Counted from the first letter of the stretch, positions 35,822 through 44,208 are shown. The stretch: DNA of 64,000 bases from Mucilaginibacter celer (GCF_003576455.2 NZ_CP032869.1:5270001-5334000), one strand, 5' to 3'. Made by a program: numbers and translations. The notes: generated from the sequence alone by a model not told the origin.

Positions 35822-37033
35822 ATGTCAACAACAACTACCCAAAAGCAGCACCCGCATCTTACCACTTTAACGCTATGGATCATGACCATTGCCACTGGTT
35901 TGGTGGTTGCCAACATATATTATAACCAACCCCTGCTGGCCGATATGGCGCATACCTTTGGTGTAAGCGACAAAAAAGCACAGCAGATTTCACTTTTTAC
36001 ACAGATAGGCTATGCCACAGGGCTGTTATTTATCATCCCGCTGGCCGATATGCTGAAACGCAAACGCCTTATCCTGATTGATCTGGTGCTGGTGATCATT
36101 GCCCTGGTGGCAAGCGCCATGGCGCAATCCATAATTTTAATGATGATAGCCGGGTTTTTAGTAGGCGTTTCGTCGGTTATCCCCCAGTTATTAATCCCTA
36201 TGGCTGCCCATTTGGCCAGGCCTCATGAACGCGGTAAAAAAATTGGCTTTGTAATGAGCGGGTTGTTAATAGGTATCCTGCTATCGCGCACACTAAGTGG
36301 CTTTATAGGCGAACATTTTGGCTGGCGAAGCATGTATTATATAGCAGCCGGGCTAATGGTGCTCATCTGGCTGATGATCTTTTTGTTTTTACCCGAGGTG
36401 GAGCCGGACTACAAAGGCAACTATGCTAAATTAATGAAATCACTAATCCAACTAATTAAAACACAGCCTAAATTACGGTTGGCGGCTTTTAGAGGCGGCC
36501 TTTGCTTTGCGGGCTTCAGCGCCTTTTGGACCACCCTTGTTTTCCTGCTAAAGCAGCCCCAGTTTAATGAAGGTAGCGCAGCAGCCGGTATGTTTGGCCT
36601 GGTTGGCGCTTTCGGTGCGGTAGCTGCCGGCTTAATGGGGCGGCTGAGCGATAAAATGAATGCTTATAAATTATCAGGTTATACGCTGGGGCTTATCCTC
36701 ATCTCGTTTATTGTATTTTATTTTTCGAGCCATAGCATGGCGGGCCTTATTATAGGGGTTATTTTGCTGGATATGGGCGTGCAGGCTACGCACATATCCA
36801 ACCAATCCATCATCTTTGCGTTAATCCCCGAGGCGCGCAACCGTATCAATACGGTGTACATGGTGTCTTATTTTATAGGCGGCGCGCTGGGCACTTTCTT
36901 CGCCAGCCAGGTTTGGAAAACCTACCAGTGGAGCGGCGTATGCGTTATCGGTATTATCCTTTCGGTTATTGTACTTGCAGTGCATATGTTAAACTACAAA
37001 AAAGCGTCCGCTACCGAACCTGATGTCCGGTAA
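35822..37033 (+). CDS. MFS transporter (12 helices)
   Basis: The 403-residue inner-membrane protein has about twelve hydrophobic segments and major facilitator signatures: the N-terminal IYYNQPLLADMAHTFGVS, the loop between helices 2 and 3 (PLADMLKRKRLILID) and the repeat of this loop in the second half (GRLSDKMNAYKLSG). It resembles the drug/metabolite efflux-like MFS proteins, but the substrate is not predictable. The start is set at 35822 (MSTTTTQK), which is followed by the usual short cytoplasmic tail; the longer frame adds ten residues. It is monocistronic. Confidence 0.88.
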   Translation: MSTTTTQKQHPHLTTLTLWIMTIATGLVVANIYYNQPLLADMAHTFGVSDKKAQQISLFTQIGYATGLLFIIPLADMLKRKRLILIDLVLVIIALVASAMAQSIILMMIAGFLVGVSSVIPQLLIPMAAHLARPHERGKKIGFVMSGLLIGILLSRTLSGFIGEHFGWRSMYYIAAGLMVLIWLMIFLFLPEVEPDYKGNYAKLMKSLIQLIKTQPKLRLAAFRGGLCFAGFSAFWTTLVFLLKQPQFNEGSAAAGMFGLVGAFGAVAAGLMGRLSDKMNAYKLSGYTLGLILISFIVFYFSSHSMAGLIIGVILLDMGVQATHISNQSIIFALIPEARNRINTVYMVSYFIGGALGTFFASQVWKTYQWSGVCVIGIILSVIVLAVHMLNYKKASATEPDVR

Positions 37034-37233
37034 CAAATCAATTCCGTACAGCGGTTTTTATGCTATTTGAACTTCCTTGCGAAAAAAATCGAAAAAAAAT
37101 CAAAATTAAAAACACCTAAAAAACAGGCATTTACACACTACTGTAAAAAATATCTGAGTTTTTGATGACATTTTTTGCTTCAGTTTGAAACTTTGGCATT
37201 GTATTGGTTTGTACCCTATCAAACGCAACTGTT

Positions 37234-37413
37234 ATGGAAGCTAAAAACAAAACGGAGAGGGTTGAAAACGAGAAAGAATGGGATAACCCGGTTGAGCCAA
37301 CCAAAACATCAGATGCCCGCGACGAGGAACAAATAGTAAGGCAGTACAAAGAAGCGAAACGCCGCCATGATAACCTCAGCGAAAACAAAGAGGCCGAAGA
37401 AAAGGAAGATTAA
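37234..37413 (+). CDS. Small hydrophilic protein
   Basis: A 59-residue highly charged protein (MEAKNKTERVENEKEWDNP at its start, ending in EEKED) with no hydrophobic segment, probably disordered or helical. I recognise no family. It is the first of three consecutive small genes on the plus strand between the MFS and PiT genes. The start at 37234 is the first ATG; an upstream start at 37204 would add ten unrelated residues. Confidence 0.5.
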   Translation: MEAKNKTERVENEKEWDNPVEPTKTSDARDEEQIVRQYKEAKRRHDNLSENKEAEEKED

Positions 37414-37455
37414 TAAAGGAAATTAAAATATTAAAAACACTAATACCTGAAAACA

Positions 37456-37581
37456 ATGAAAACGCAAAAACAACCTTCAACCACTAAACTGATTGCAAGT
37501 TTTGATAACGCCCTAAAAGCAATTATCATGAGCGACCTTAAAGCTGTAAAAGCTAAACAATACCTTAATTCGGCAGCATAA
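37456..37581 (+). CDS. Microprotein, paralogue of the next small gene
   Basis: A 41-residue frame (MKTQKQPSTTKLIASFDNAL at its start) shares the pattern TKLIA-x-FD-x2-L with the next small frame at 37622, which argues that both are real and related. It is basic and helical without a membrane segment. The function is unknown. It follows the preceding small gene by 42 bp. Confidence 0.5.
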   Translation: MKTQKQPSTTKLIASFDNALKAIIMSDLKAVKAKQYLNSAA

Positions 37582-37621
37582 TCAACACAATATAAAACAT
37601 CACCACTACCTACATCTACCT

Positions 37622-37783
37622 ATGAAAGCATATCAACCAACCCCAGCCATTACTAAACTGATTGCCCGTTTTGACGCCGAATTAATGGAGTTGTTAAAAG
37701 ACGAGCTTAAAAACTACCACGAACGCAACCGCTTCAAAAACAACAAGCAGTTGGCAGCACAGCAAACGCTTACTGCCGCCTGA
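37622..37783 (+). CDS. Microprotein, paralogue of the previous small gene
   Basis: A 53-residue frame (MKAYQPTPAITKLIARFDAE at its start) with the same TKLIA-x-FD pattern as its neighbour, followed by a charged helix and a QLAAQQTLTAA tail. The duplicate pair and the strong terminator that follows support expression. The function is unknown. Confidence 0.55.
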   Translation: MKAYQPTPAITKLIARFDAELMELLKDELKNYHERNRFKNNKQLAAQQTLTAA

Positions 37784-37822
37784 TCAATCATATATACAGT
37801 ACAACATCATCCTATGAAAACG

Positions 37823-37856
37823 ATAAAGCCCTGCCAAAAGCAGGGCTTTATTTGTT
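37823..37856 (+). terminator. Intrinsic terminator after the microprotein genes
   Basis: Perfect stem ATAAAGCCCTGC / GCAGGGCTTTAT with a five-base loop, followed by TTGTTTG. Confidence 0.8.
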
Positions 37857-38043
37857 TGTCTGAACCGGGATTTGGGTAGATTTTCAGGATTAACAGGATA
37901 ATGTCTGAGCTCGGATTTGGGTGAATTATTTGAATTTTCGAATAAGCTTTATTCTGTTAATTCTTTAATTCCCCCAAATCAGGTTCACACAACTTTCAAA
38001 ATCCAATAAATCACTTAATCCCCCCAAATCCCGGTTCAGACAA
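37856..38043. repeat. Dispersed palindrome, TTGTCTGAACC type, long copy
   Basis: Perfect 21 bp terminal inverted repeats (37856-37876 and 38023-38043; TTGTCTGAACCGGGATTTGGG and complement) enclose 146 bp with internal degenerate copies of the same word. It fills the gap between the microprotein genes and the phosphate transporter. Relatives lie at 12829-12924 and 49215-49360. Confidence 0.85.
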
Positions 38044-38169
38044 ACATCCGAATTTCGGCATTGTTACCTAACAATATGTTAACACTGTGATTGCGTTAAC
38101 TAAACGCCTGAATCGGTTATTTGATAAAGGCCGGGTTAAATGAAATAAGCCGGTGATAAACGCTGTTCT

Positions 38170-39594
38170 ATGCATTTTTGTATCCCCGCCACTATCCTCC
38201 CTTTTATAGGCCAGGTTGATCTTAGCGGATCGCTGCTGGTTGTTTTTTTACTTTGTGTACTTGCCGTTGTTGGGTTTGAATTTGTAAATGGTTTTCATGA
38301 TACCGCCAATGCCGTAGCTACGGTTATTTATACCAAGGCCCTGAAGCCGGTTTATGCTATACCATGGTCGGGCACCTGGAATTTTTTGGGTGTTTGCTTG
38401 GGCGGCGTTACCGTGGCTATGGGTATTTTAAAGCTGGTTCCGTTAGATAGTTTGATGACCCTGCCGGTAAGCGTAGGTGCCTGCCTGGTTTTAGCTGTGC
38501 TGCTGGCATCCATTATCTGGAACCTCGGCACCTGGTACCTCGGCATCCCCTGCTCAAGCTCGCACACCATGATAGGTGCCATGATTGGCGGCGGACTGGC
38601 ATTTACCTGGTTTTATAAAGGCCCCGGTGTAAACTGGGATAAAGCCGGCGAAATCGGCGCATCATTAATCTTATCGCCGCTTATCGGTTTTGGTGCAGCT
38701 GCTTTATTGATGTTGTTTTTGAAACATGTTACCAAATCGCACGCACTGTTTCATATCCCCAGCGGCGAAAACGACCGGCCGCCAATACACATCCGTTTGC
38801 TGTTGGTAACCACCTGTACGCTGGTAAGCTTTTTTCATGGCAGTAATGACGGTCAAAAAGGTGTTGGTTTGTTTATGCTGATATTGATAGCTTTTATGCC
38901 GGCACGTTTTGCGGTTAACCATGCCGTATCTAATGATAAGGTAATGGCCGCCCTAAACCAAACCGAACAGGTTGTTAACAGCCGGTTAAGTACCAACCCC
39001 GATAAAAAACCGGTTATTACCGGGCTGGCTGCGGCTATCAATCAAACCAAACAATCGCTGGCTGCAAAAAACGAAAAAGAGGTGGCCAAAACCTACCGTT
39101 ACCGTAAACAGGTGGAGGGCCTGATTAAAGATATCCGCGCTGTGATTAAAGATAACCGCGTGCCGCTAAATCAGCAGGAAAAAGAAAAACTCACAACTGC
39201 TGCCAACGAGCTTGAACATGTAACCGATTTTGCGCCGGTTTGGGTTATTGCCATTATATCCATATCGCTGGGTATTGGTACCATGATAGGCTGGAAAAGA
39301 ATAGTGGTTACCATTGGCGAAAAGATAGGTAACGAGCACCTGAACTATGCCCAGGGTGCCACATCCGAAATTGTAGCGGCATCAACCATTGGTTTAAGTA
39401 CCGGCCTGGGCCTGCCGGTAAGTACAACGCACGTGCTATCAAGCGGGATTGCCGGCGCCATGGTGGCATCGGGCGGTAAGGGTAATTTAAATAACAAAAC
39501 CCTTAAAAATATTGCATTGGCCTGGGTACTTACTTTGCCGGTAGCTATAATTTTAGCATTTTTATTATTCATGCTTTTTCATTTATTTATCTGA
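38170..39594 (+). CDS. Inorganic phosphate transporter (PiT family)
   Basis: The 474-residue inner-membrane protein belongs to the PiT family, which imports phosphate, usually as a metal-phosphate complex with protons. Both family signatures are seen: the N-terminal GFEFVNGFHDTANAVATVIY and the C-terminal GLSTGLGLPVSTTHVLSSGI. About ten hydrophobic helices flank a large hydrophilic middle region (about 255-355) that is longer than in E. coli PitA. The next gene, a universal stress protein, starts 13 bp later, so the two are probably cotranscribed. Confidence 0.92.
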   Translation: MHFCIPATILPFIGQVDLSGSLLVVFLLCVLAVVGFEFVNGFHDTANAVATVIYTKALKPVYAIPWSGTWNFLGVCLGGVTVAMGILKLVPLDSLMTLPVSVGACLVLAVLLASIIWNLGTWYLGIPCSSSHTMIGAMIGGGLAFTWFYKGPGVNWDKAGEIGASLILSPLIGFGAAALLMLFLKHVTKSHALFHIPSGENDRPPIHIRLLLVTTCTLVSFFHGSNDGQKGVGLFMLILIAFMPARFAVNHAVSNDKVMAALNQTEQVVNSRLSTNPDKKPVITGLAAAINQTKQSLAAKNEKEVAKTYRYRKQVEGLIKDIRAVIKDNRVPLNQQEKEKLTTAANELEHVTDFAPVWVIAIISISLGIGTMIGWKRIVVTIGEKIGNEHLNYAQGATSEIVAASTIGLSTGLGLPVSTTHVLSSGIAGAMVASGGKGNLNNKTLKNIALAWVLTLPVAIILAFLLFMLFHLFI

Positions 39595-39607
39595 TATATA
39601 GCGAAAA

Positions 39608-40429
39608 ATGAAACAGATTTTGGTTGCAACCGATTTTTCAAAATGCGCTGCCAATGCCATGGCTTACGCTATGGAACTGGCCAGCATATTGGGCCGCGAA
39701 GTGTGTGCTATCCATGCCATACACCCAACCGAAGGCATTAACAACAGCACCTATAACGCCATATTTATTGACGATTACTATAACGCCAAACGCGAGGCAT
39801 TGAAGGAATGGGTAACTCCATTTACAGGCAATGAAGCTTATAACAACGTGAAAGTCACCACGCTTTGCGACGTGGGCTTTTTAAAGGCGGTGATAACCAA
39901 ACATATTGATAATAACCCGGTTGATTTGCTGGTGATGGGCATTATGGGTGCCACCGGCATAACCGGCATTGTAGGCAGCAACGCCAGTATGATGGTTACC
40001 AAAGTTAAAATACCAACGCTGATTGTACCGCTTGAAAGTAAGTTTGCCAAAGTGCCGATGGTTACATTGGCTACCGATTTTGAAACCCGCCTTTCAGCAA
40101 CTGATGTAAATGCTTTAAATGAGATGATTAAAGCATTTGGCTCGGCCAAAATGCAGGTGCTGTACGTATCTGAAAATGCCGAACCTAAGCAGGCCGAAAT
40201 GAGGGAAGCCCGCCTGGCCGAGTTGATTAAGCATACCGAGCTGGAATTTAACTACATCCAGGATAGCAGCGCGCTTAACGGCATCATGAACTTTATTCAA
40301 TCGCACGAAACGGATATGTTGTGTTTAGTGAAACACCACCACAATATTGTTTACCGCCTGTTTACCCGCAGTACGGTTAACCAGGTGATGAACAAATCGG
40401 TAAAAGCGATTTTGGTTTTGCACGAATAA
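39608..40429 (+). CDS. Universal stress protein with two UspA domains
   Basis: The 273-residue protein has a clear first UspA domain (ILVATDFSKCAANAMAYAME, ATP-binding-like GIMGATGITGIVGSNASMM) and a second, more divergent UspA half (MVTLATDFETRLSATDVNAL, ending in VKAILVLHE). Tandem UspA proteins of this type are common in Bacteroidota and may bind ATP or sense stress. The short distance to the PiT gene suggests a link with phosphate status, which is inference. Confidence 0.88.
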   Translation: MKQILVATDFSKCAANAMAYAMELASILGREVCAIHAIHPTEGINNSTYNAIFIDDYYNAKREALKEWVTPFTGNEAYNNVKVTTLCDVGFLKAVITKHIDNNPVDLLVMGIMGATGITGIVGSNASMMVTKVKIPTLIVPLESKFAKVPMVTLATDFETRLSATDVNALNEMIKAFGSAKMQVLYVSENAEPKQAEMREARLAELIKHTELEFNYIQDSSALNGIMNFIQSHETDMLCLVKHHHNIVYRLFTRSTVNQVMNKSVKAILVLHE

Positions 40430-40446
40430 CCTTAAATAATAGTATT

Positions 40447-40614
40447 ATGGAACAGGTTAATTATCCCGTTATCATCATTGTTGTTATTGCAGCGGTGATT
40501 TTGCTGGTATGGCTCATCCGTCGTAACCGGAAAGACGAAAACGATTATGAAAAAGAAACCATGCAATCAGAAATTAAGCCTGAGAAGCATGACAAGGGGG
40601 AAGATAAGAGGTAG
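40447..40614 (+). CDS. Small single-helix membrane protein
   Basis: A 55-residue protein with one N-terminal helix (VIIIVVIAAVILLVWLI) and a charged C-terminal tail. It follows the UspA gene by 17 bp and may be the last gene of the PiT-UspA transcript. Its 3' part (from 40535) is the left boundary of the 1,798 bp tandem duplication; this first copy remains intact. Confidence 0.65.
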   Translation: MEQVNYPVIIIVVIAAVILLVWLIRRNRKDENDYEKETMQSEIKPEKHDKGEDKR

Positions 40615-40649
40615 TTGATCCCGAAATTTTATTAGCACCTATAAAATGG

Positions 40650-40723
40650 GTGTCATGCTGAGCTTGTCGAAGCATAATGGGGCGGGCCTCTGCGCGCGAC
40701 CTTTCGACAAGCTACCATGACAT
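40650..40723. repeat. Dispersed palindrome, GTGTCATGCTGAG type
   Basis: Same type as 25967-26040, with arms GCTTGTCGAA / TTCGACAAGC. A second copy at 42448-42521 was produced by the tandem duplication. Confidence 0.75.
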
Positions 40724-40735
40724 AATTAAAAAAGT

Positions 40736-40783
40736 TTGTCATCCTGAGTAGGGTTTATTTGCGCACAAATAATAGCATTGCAG
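40736..40783. repeat. Left part of a palindrome split by the insertion sequence
   Basis: TTGTCATCCTGAG at its left end matches the element at 10051-10135. Its right part lies after the second IS copy at 44131-44208 and ends CTCAGCATGACAAA. Confidence 0.7.
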
Positions 40784-40810
40784 ATGACAAGCGAATGCTG
40801 AACTTTGCAA

Positions 40811-40973
40811 AAGCAACTTATGGCAGAGTAGCAGTTTAGCTCTTGGTGTTATTTACCCGCCCCTGAGATTTGCTTTAGGAAATAGCGTAAGCATTTTGGT
40901 GATACTGTTACCTGCAGTATTCCCGTATGGCAGCGTGCCTTTTATTTATCGCTTTCCTGAGCCATAAGTTGCT
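40811..40973 (+). ncRNA. Candidate bridge RNA of the IS110 element, copy 1
   Basis: A perfect 14 bp outer stem (40811-40824 AAGCAACTTATGGC with 40960-40973 GCCATAAGTTGCTT) encloses 135 nt that contain smaller hairpins, for example ATACTG / CAGTAT at 40902-40920 with a 7-base loop. IS110-group elements carry their bridge RNA in the long 5' noncoding end, where this lies. It is a structural inference. Confidence 0.55.
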
Positions 40974-40998
40974 TGATTTTAAAATCTAAAGTAAAGTT

Positions 40999-42318
40999 AT
41001 GGCAAAAGAAACGACTTTTGAAACAGTCCACCAAAATGTTGCAGGTATTGATATCGGTGCTGAGCAGATTTTTGTATCCCCTGATGGGAAAGAGGTGGTC
41101 AGCTTTGAAACCTTCACATCAAGTTATTATGCTTGTGCAGTGTATCTGAAAGAGAGAGGCGTAAAAAAGGTAGCAATGGAAGCCACAGGTGTTTACTGGA
41201 TCGCTTTATACTTTCTGTTAGAAGAACTTGGCATATTGGTTTGCCTGGTCAACCCTAAAGAAACCAAACAGGTGAAAGGCAGAAAAACTGATGTAAGGGA
41301 TTGCCAGTGGATCCAGAAGCTGTTTTCTGCCGGCATCCTCAGACATAGCTTTATCCCCCAGGGCAAGTTCATGGAACTTCGTCATTTGGTGCGGGAACGC
41401 CTGGATATCATCAGTATGGGCAGTACCTATGTTAACAAGATGCAGAAATGCCTGGAGTTGATGAACATCAAACTTCCGGAGGTACTTAGCCAGATCCATG
41501 GTACCAGCGGCATTAATATGATCAAAGCTATATTATCCGGGAACCGGGACAGCAACTATTTACTTAGCCTTTGTGATGAACGCATTCAAAAATATAAAGG
41601 TGAAAAAGTATTAAAAGCATTGGAAGGCCGGTATAATGATACCTATTTATTCATGCTTGAGCAGAACATGCAGCTTTGGGATATACACCAAAACCAAATA
41701 AAAAAGATAGACGGGGAGATTAGCCGCCTGTTGGACGAACTAAGTGTAGATAAAGAAGAGGTAGTTACAGGAAAAGCCAAAGCAGTACGGCATCATGCCC
41801 CAAAAATACCGGGGCTTCACGCCACTATGGCGCGCTTATACGGTGTTGACCTTACCAGCATTCCCGGGATAAATGATTATACGGCATTGCGGCTGATTGG
41901 GGAAACTGGTGTGGATATGAGCCGTTTTCCTACAGTTAAAAGCTTTGTAAACTGGTTAACCTTATCCCCTAAAAGTCATCGGAGCGGAAAAATGAAAAAG
42001 AATGTCAGGGGTATGCCTTGCAATGTTGCCGGGCAGATCTTTAAACAATGTGCCCAGTCATTATTGAATAGTAAGAATAATGCTATCGGTAGTTTCATGA
42101 GAAAGCTCCGTGGCCGTAAAGATTCGCGGATTGCTATAAAAGCCGGTGCCAGAAAGTTGGCCATTGCTTACTATAATACATTAACCAAAGGAACCGCATA
42201 TGTTGAGGAAGGAACTAAACGCTACGAAGATCAATTGCAGAGAAGAGAAATGGCATTGTTGAAAAAAATGGCTAAAAAATACAATATGCAACTTTCTGAA
42301 AACCAAATAGCTGCATAA
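40999..42318 (+). CDS. IS110-family DEDD transposase, copy 1
   Basis: The 439-residue recombinase has an N-terminal RuvC-like DEDD domain (D18 in AGIDIG, E61 in MEATGVYW, D98 and D101 in TDVRD) and a C-terminal Transposase_20 domain with the LTSIPGINDYTALRLIGETG block and a serine-containing SHRSGKMKKN segment. In this family the two domains together cut and rejoin DNA under guidance of an RNA made from the element. The gene is intact and identical to the second copy, so recent activity is likely. Confidence 0.95.
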   Translation: MAKETTFETVHQNVAGIDIGAEQIFVSPDGKEVVSFETFTSSYYACAVYLKERGVKKVAMEATGVYWIALYFLLEELGILVCLVNPKETKQVKGRKTDVRDCQWIQKLFSAGILRHSFIPQGKFMELRHLVRERLDIISMGSTYVNKMQKCLELMNIKLPEVLSQIHGTSGINMIKAILSGNRDSNYLLSLCDERIQKYKGEKVLKALEGRYNDTYLFMLEQNMQLWDIHQNQIKKIDGEISRLLDELSVDKEEVVTGKAKAVRHHAPKIPGLHATMARLYGVDLTSIPGINDYTALRLIGETGVDMSRFPTVKSFVNWLTLSPKSHRSGKMKKNVRGMPCNVAGQIFKQCAQSLLNSKNNAIGSFMRKLRGRKDSRIAIKAGARKLAIAYYNTLTKGTAYVEEGTKRYEDQLQRREMALLKKMAKKYNMQLSENQIAA

Positions 42319-42325
42319 TGTGTCA

Positions 42326-42412
42326 ATGGCAGACGAAAACGATTATGAAAAAGAAACCATGCAATCAGAAATTAAGCCTGAGAAGCATGACAAGGGGGAA
42401 GATAAGAGGTAG
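42326..42412 (+). pseudogene. Truncated copy of the small membrane gene fused to the IS end
   Basis: The duplicated 3' part of the 40447 gene has lost its membrane helix. By chance the IS right end supplies ATG GCA in the same frame, giving a 28-codon frame that begins MADENDYEKETMQ. A function is unlikely. Confidence 0.5.
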
Positions 42413-42447
42413 TTGATCCCGAAATTTTATTAGCACCTATAAAATGG

Positions 42448-42521
42448 GTGTCATGCTGAGCTTGTCGAAGCATAATGGGGCGGGCCTCTGCGCGCGACCT
42501 TTCGACAAGCTACCATGACAT
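42448..42521. repeat. Second copy of the GTGTCATGCTGAG palindrome
   Basis: Exact copy of 40650-40723 made by the tandem duplication. Confidence 0.8.
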
Positions 42522-42608
42522 AATTAAAAAAGTTTGTCATCCTGAGTAGGGTTTATTTGCGCACAAATAATAGCATTGCAGATGACAAGCGAATGCTGAA
42601 CTTTGCAA

Positions 42609-42771
42609 AAGCAACTTATGGCAGAGTAGCAGTTTAGCTCTTGGTGTTATTTACCCGCCCCTGAGATTTGCTTTAGGAAATAGCGTAAGCATTTTGGTGA
42701 TACTGTTACCTGCAGTATTCCCGTATGGCAGCGTGCCTTTTATTTATCGCTTTCCTGAGCCATAAGTTGCT
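42609..42771 (+). ncRNA. Candidate bridge RNA of the IS110 element, copy 2
   Basis: Exact copy of the structure at 40811-40973. Confidence 0.55.
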
Positions 42772-42796
42772 TGATTTTAAAATCTAAAGTAAAGTT

Positions 42797-44116
42797 ATGG
42801 CAAAAGAAACGACTTTTGAAACAGTCCACCAAAATGTTGCAGGTATTGATATCGGTGCTGAGCAGATTTTTGTATCCCCTGATGGGAAAGAGGTGGTCAG
42901 CTTTGAAACCTTCACATCAAGTTATTATGCTTGTGCAGTGTATCTGAAAGAGAGAGGCGTAAAAAAGGTAGCAATGGAAGCCACAGGTGTTTACTGGATC
43001 GCTTTATACTTTCTGTTAGAAGAACTTGGCATATTGGTTTGCCTGGTCAACCCTAAAGAAACCAAACAGGTGAAAGGCAGAAAAACTGATGTAAGGGATT
43101 GCCAGTGGATCCAGAAGCTGTTTTCTGCCGGCATCCTCAGACATAGCTTTATCCCCCAGGGCAAGTTCATGGAACTTCGTCATTTGGTGCGGGAACGCCT
43201 GGATATCATCAGTATGGGCAGTACCTATGTTAACAAGATGCAGAAATGCCTGGAGTTGATGAACATCAAACTTCCGGAGGTACTTAGCCAGATCCATGGT
43301 ACCAGCGGCATTAATATGATCAAAGCTATATTATCCGGGAACCGGGACAGCAACTATTTACTTAGCCTTTGTGATGAACGCATTCAAAAATATAAAGGTG
43401 AAAAAGTATTAAAAGCATTGGAAGGCCGGTATAATGATACCTATTTATTCATGCTTGAGCAGAACATGCAGCTTTGGGATATACACCAAAACCAAATAAA
43501 AAAGATAGACGGGGAGATTAGCCGCCTGTTGGACGAACTAAGTGTAGATAAAGAAGAGGTAGTTACAGGAAAAGCCAAAGCAGTACGGCATCATGCCCCA
43601 AAAATACCGGGGCTTCACGCCACTATGGCGCGCTTATACGGTGTTGACCTTACCAGCATTCCCGGGATAAATGATTATACGGCATTGCGGCTGATTGGGG
43701 AAACTGGTGTGGATATGAGCCGTTTTCCTACAGTTAAAAGCTTTGTAAACTGGTTAACCTTATCCCCTAAAAGTCATCGGAGCGGAAAAATGAAAAAGAA
43801 TGTCAGGGGTATGCCTTGCAATGTTGCCGGGCAGATCTTTAAACAATGTGCCCAGTCATTATTGAATAGTAAGAATAATGCTATCGGTAGTTTCATGAGA
43901 AAGCTCCGTGGCCGTAAAGATTCGCGGATTGCTATAAAAGCCGGTGCCAGAAAGTTGGCCATTGCTTACTATAATACATTAACCAAAGGAACCGCATATG
44001 TTGAGGAAGGAACTAAACGCTACGAAGATCAATTGCAGAGAAGAGAAATGGCATTGTTGAAAAAAATGGCTAAAAAATACAATATGCAACTTTCTGAAAA
44101 CCAAATAGCTGCATAA
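42797..44116 (+). CDS. IS110-family DEDD transposase, copy 2
   Basis: Identical in sequence to the transposase at 40999-42318, with the same DEDD residues (D18, E61, D98, D101) and C-terminal Transposase_20 domain. It is intact. Two identical copies in direct orientation make the interval liable to deletion by homologous recombination, which would leave one element and one copy of the flank. Confidence 0.95.
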   Translation: MAKETTFETVHQNVAGIDIGAEQIFVSPDGKEVVSFETFTSSYYACAVYLKERGVKKVAMEATGVYWIALYFLLEELGILVCLVNPKETKQVKGRKTDVRDCQWIQKLFSAGILRHSFIPQGKFMELRHLVRERLDIISMGSTYVNKMQKCLELMNIKLPEVLSQIHGTSGINMIKAILSGNRDSNYLLSLCDERIQKYKGEKVLKALEGRYNDTYLFMLEQNMQLWDIHQNQIKKIDGEISRLLDELSVDKEEVVTGKAKAVRHHAPKIPGLHATMARLYGVDLTSIPGINDYTALRLIGETGVDMSRFPTVKSFVNWLTLSPKSHRSGKMKKNVRGMPCNVAGQIFKQCAQSLLNSKNNAIGSFMRKLRGRKDSRIAIKAGARKLAIAYYNTLTKGTAYVEEGTKRYEDQLQRREMALLKKMAKKYNMQLSENQIAA

Positions 44117-44130
44117 TGTGTCAATGGCAG

Positions 44131-44208
44131 CGATAGCGAAGGATCTTCTTCAACAAGCATGGCCGCTATACAGGGCGAAGAAGATGCTTCGTTCCTCAGC
44201 ATGACAAA
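44131..44208. repeat. Right part of the palindrome split by the insertion sequence
   Basis: Continues the element begun at 40736-40783; CGAAGAAGATGCTTCGTTCC and the end CAGCATGACAAA match the element at 10051-10135. Confidence 0.7.

Larger units (their letters stand above)
40784..42332 (+). mobile_element. IS110-family insertion sequence, copy 1
   Basis: The element has no clear terminal inverted repeats, a 215 nt 5' noncoding end, one DEDD transposase gene and only about 14 nt after it, which is the layout of the IS110 group. GCAG occurs at both ends (40780-40783 and 42329-42332), so the exact boundary is uncertain by these four bases. It is joined at its right end to the duplicated small-gene fragment rather than to the rest of its target palindrome. 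Confidence 0.88.
40535..44130. repeat. Exact tandem duplication of a 1,798 bp unit
   Basis: Bases 40535-42332 are repeated as 42333-44130. Every shared landmark is displaced by 1,798 bp and I see no difference between copies. The unit holds 245-250 bp of flank (the 3' part of the small membrane gene and a dispersed palindrome) plus one whole IS110-type element. The junction shares only the two bases AG with the duplication's left end. Confidence 0.92.
42582..44130 (+). mobile_element. IS110-family insertion sequence, copy 2
   Basis: Identical to copy 1, displaced by 1,798 bp. Its right end is joined to CGATAGCGAAGG, the right part of the split target palindrome, so this right junction is the original one. 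Confidence 0.88.

Noticed and set aside
40447..44130. Prophage or integrative element in the region with two transposases
   Set aside because: Only one IS110 element and its duplicate are present; no integrase, phage structural or conjugation genes are seen.
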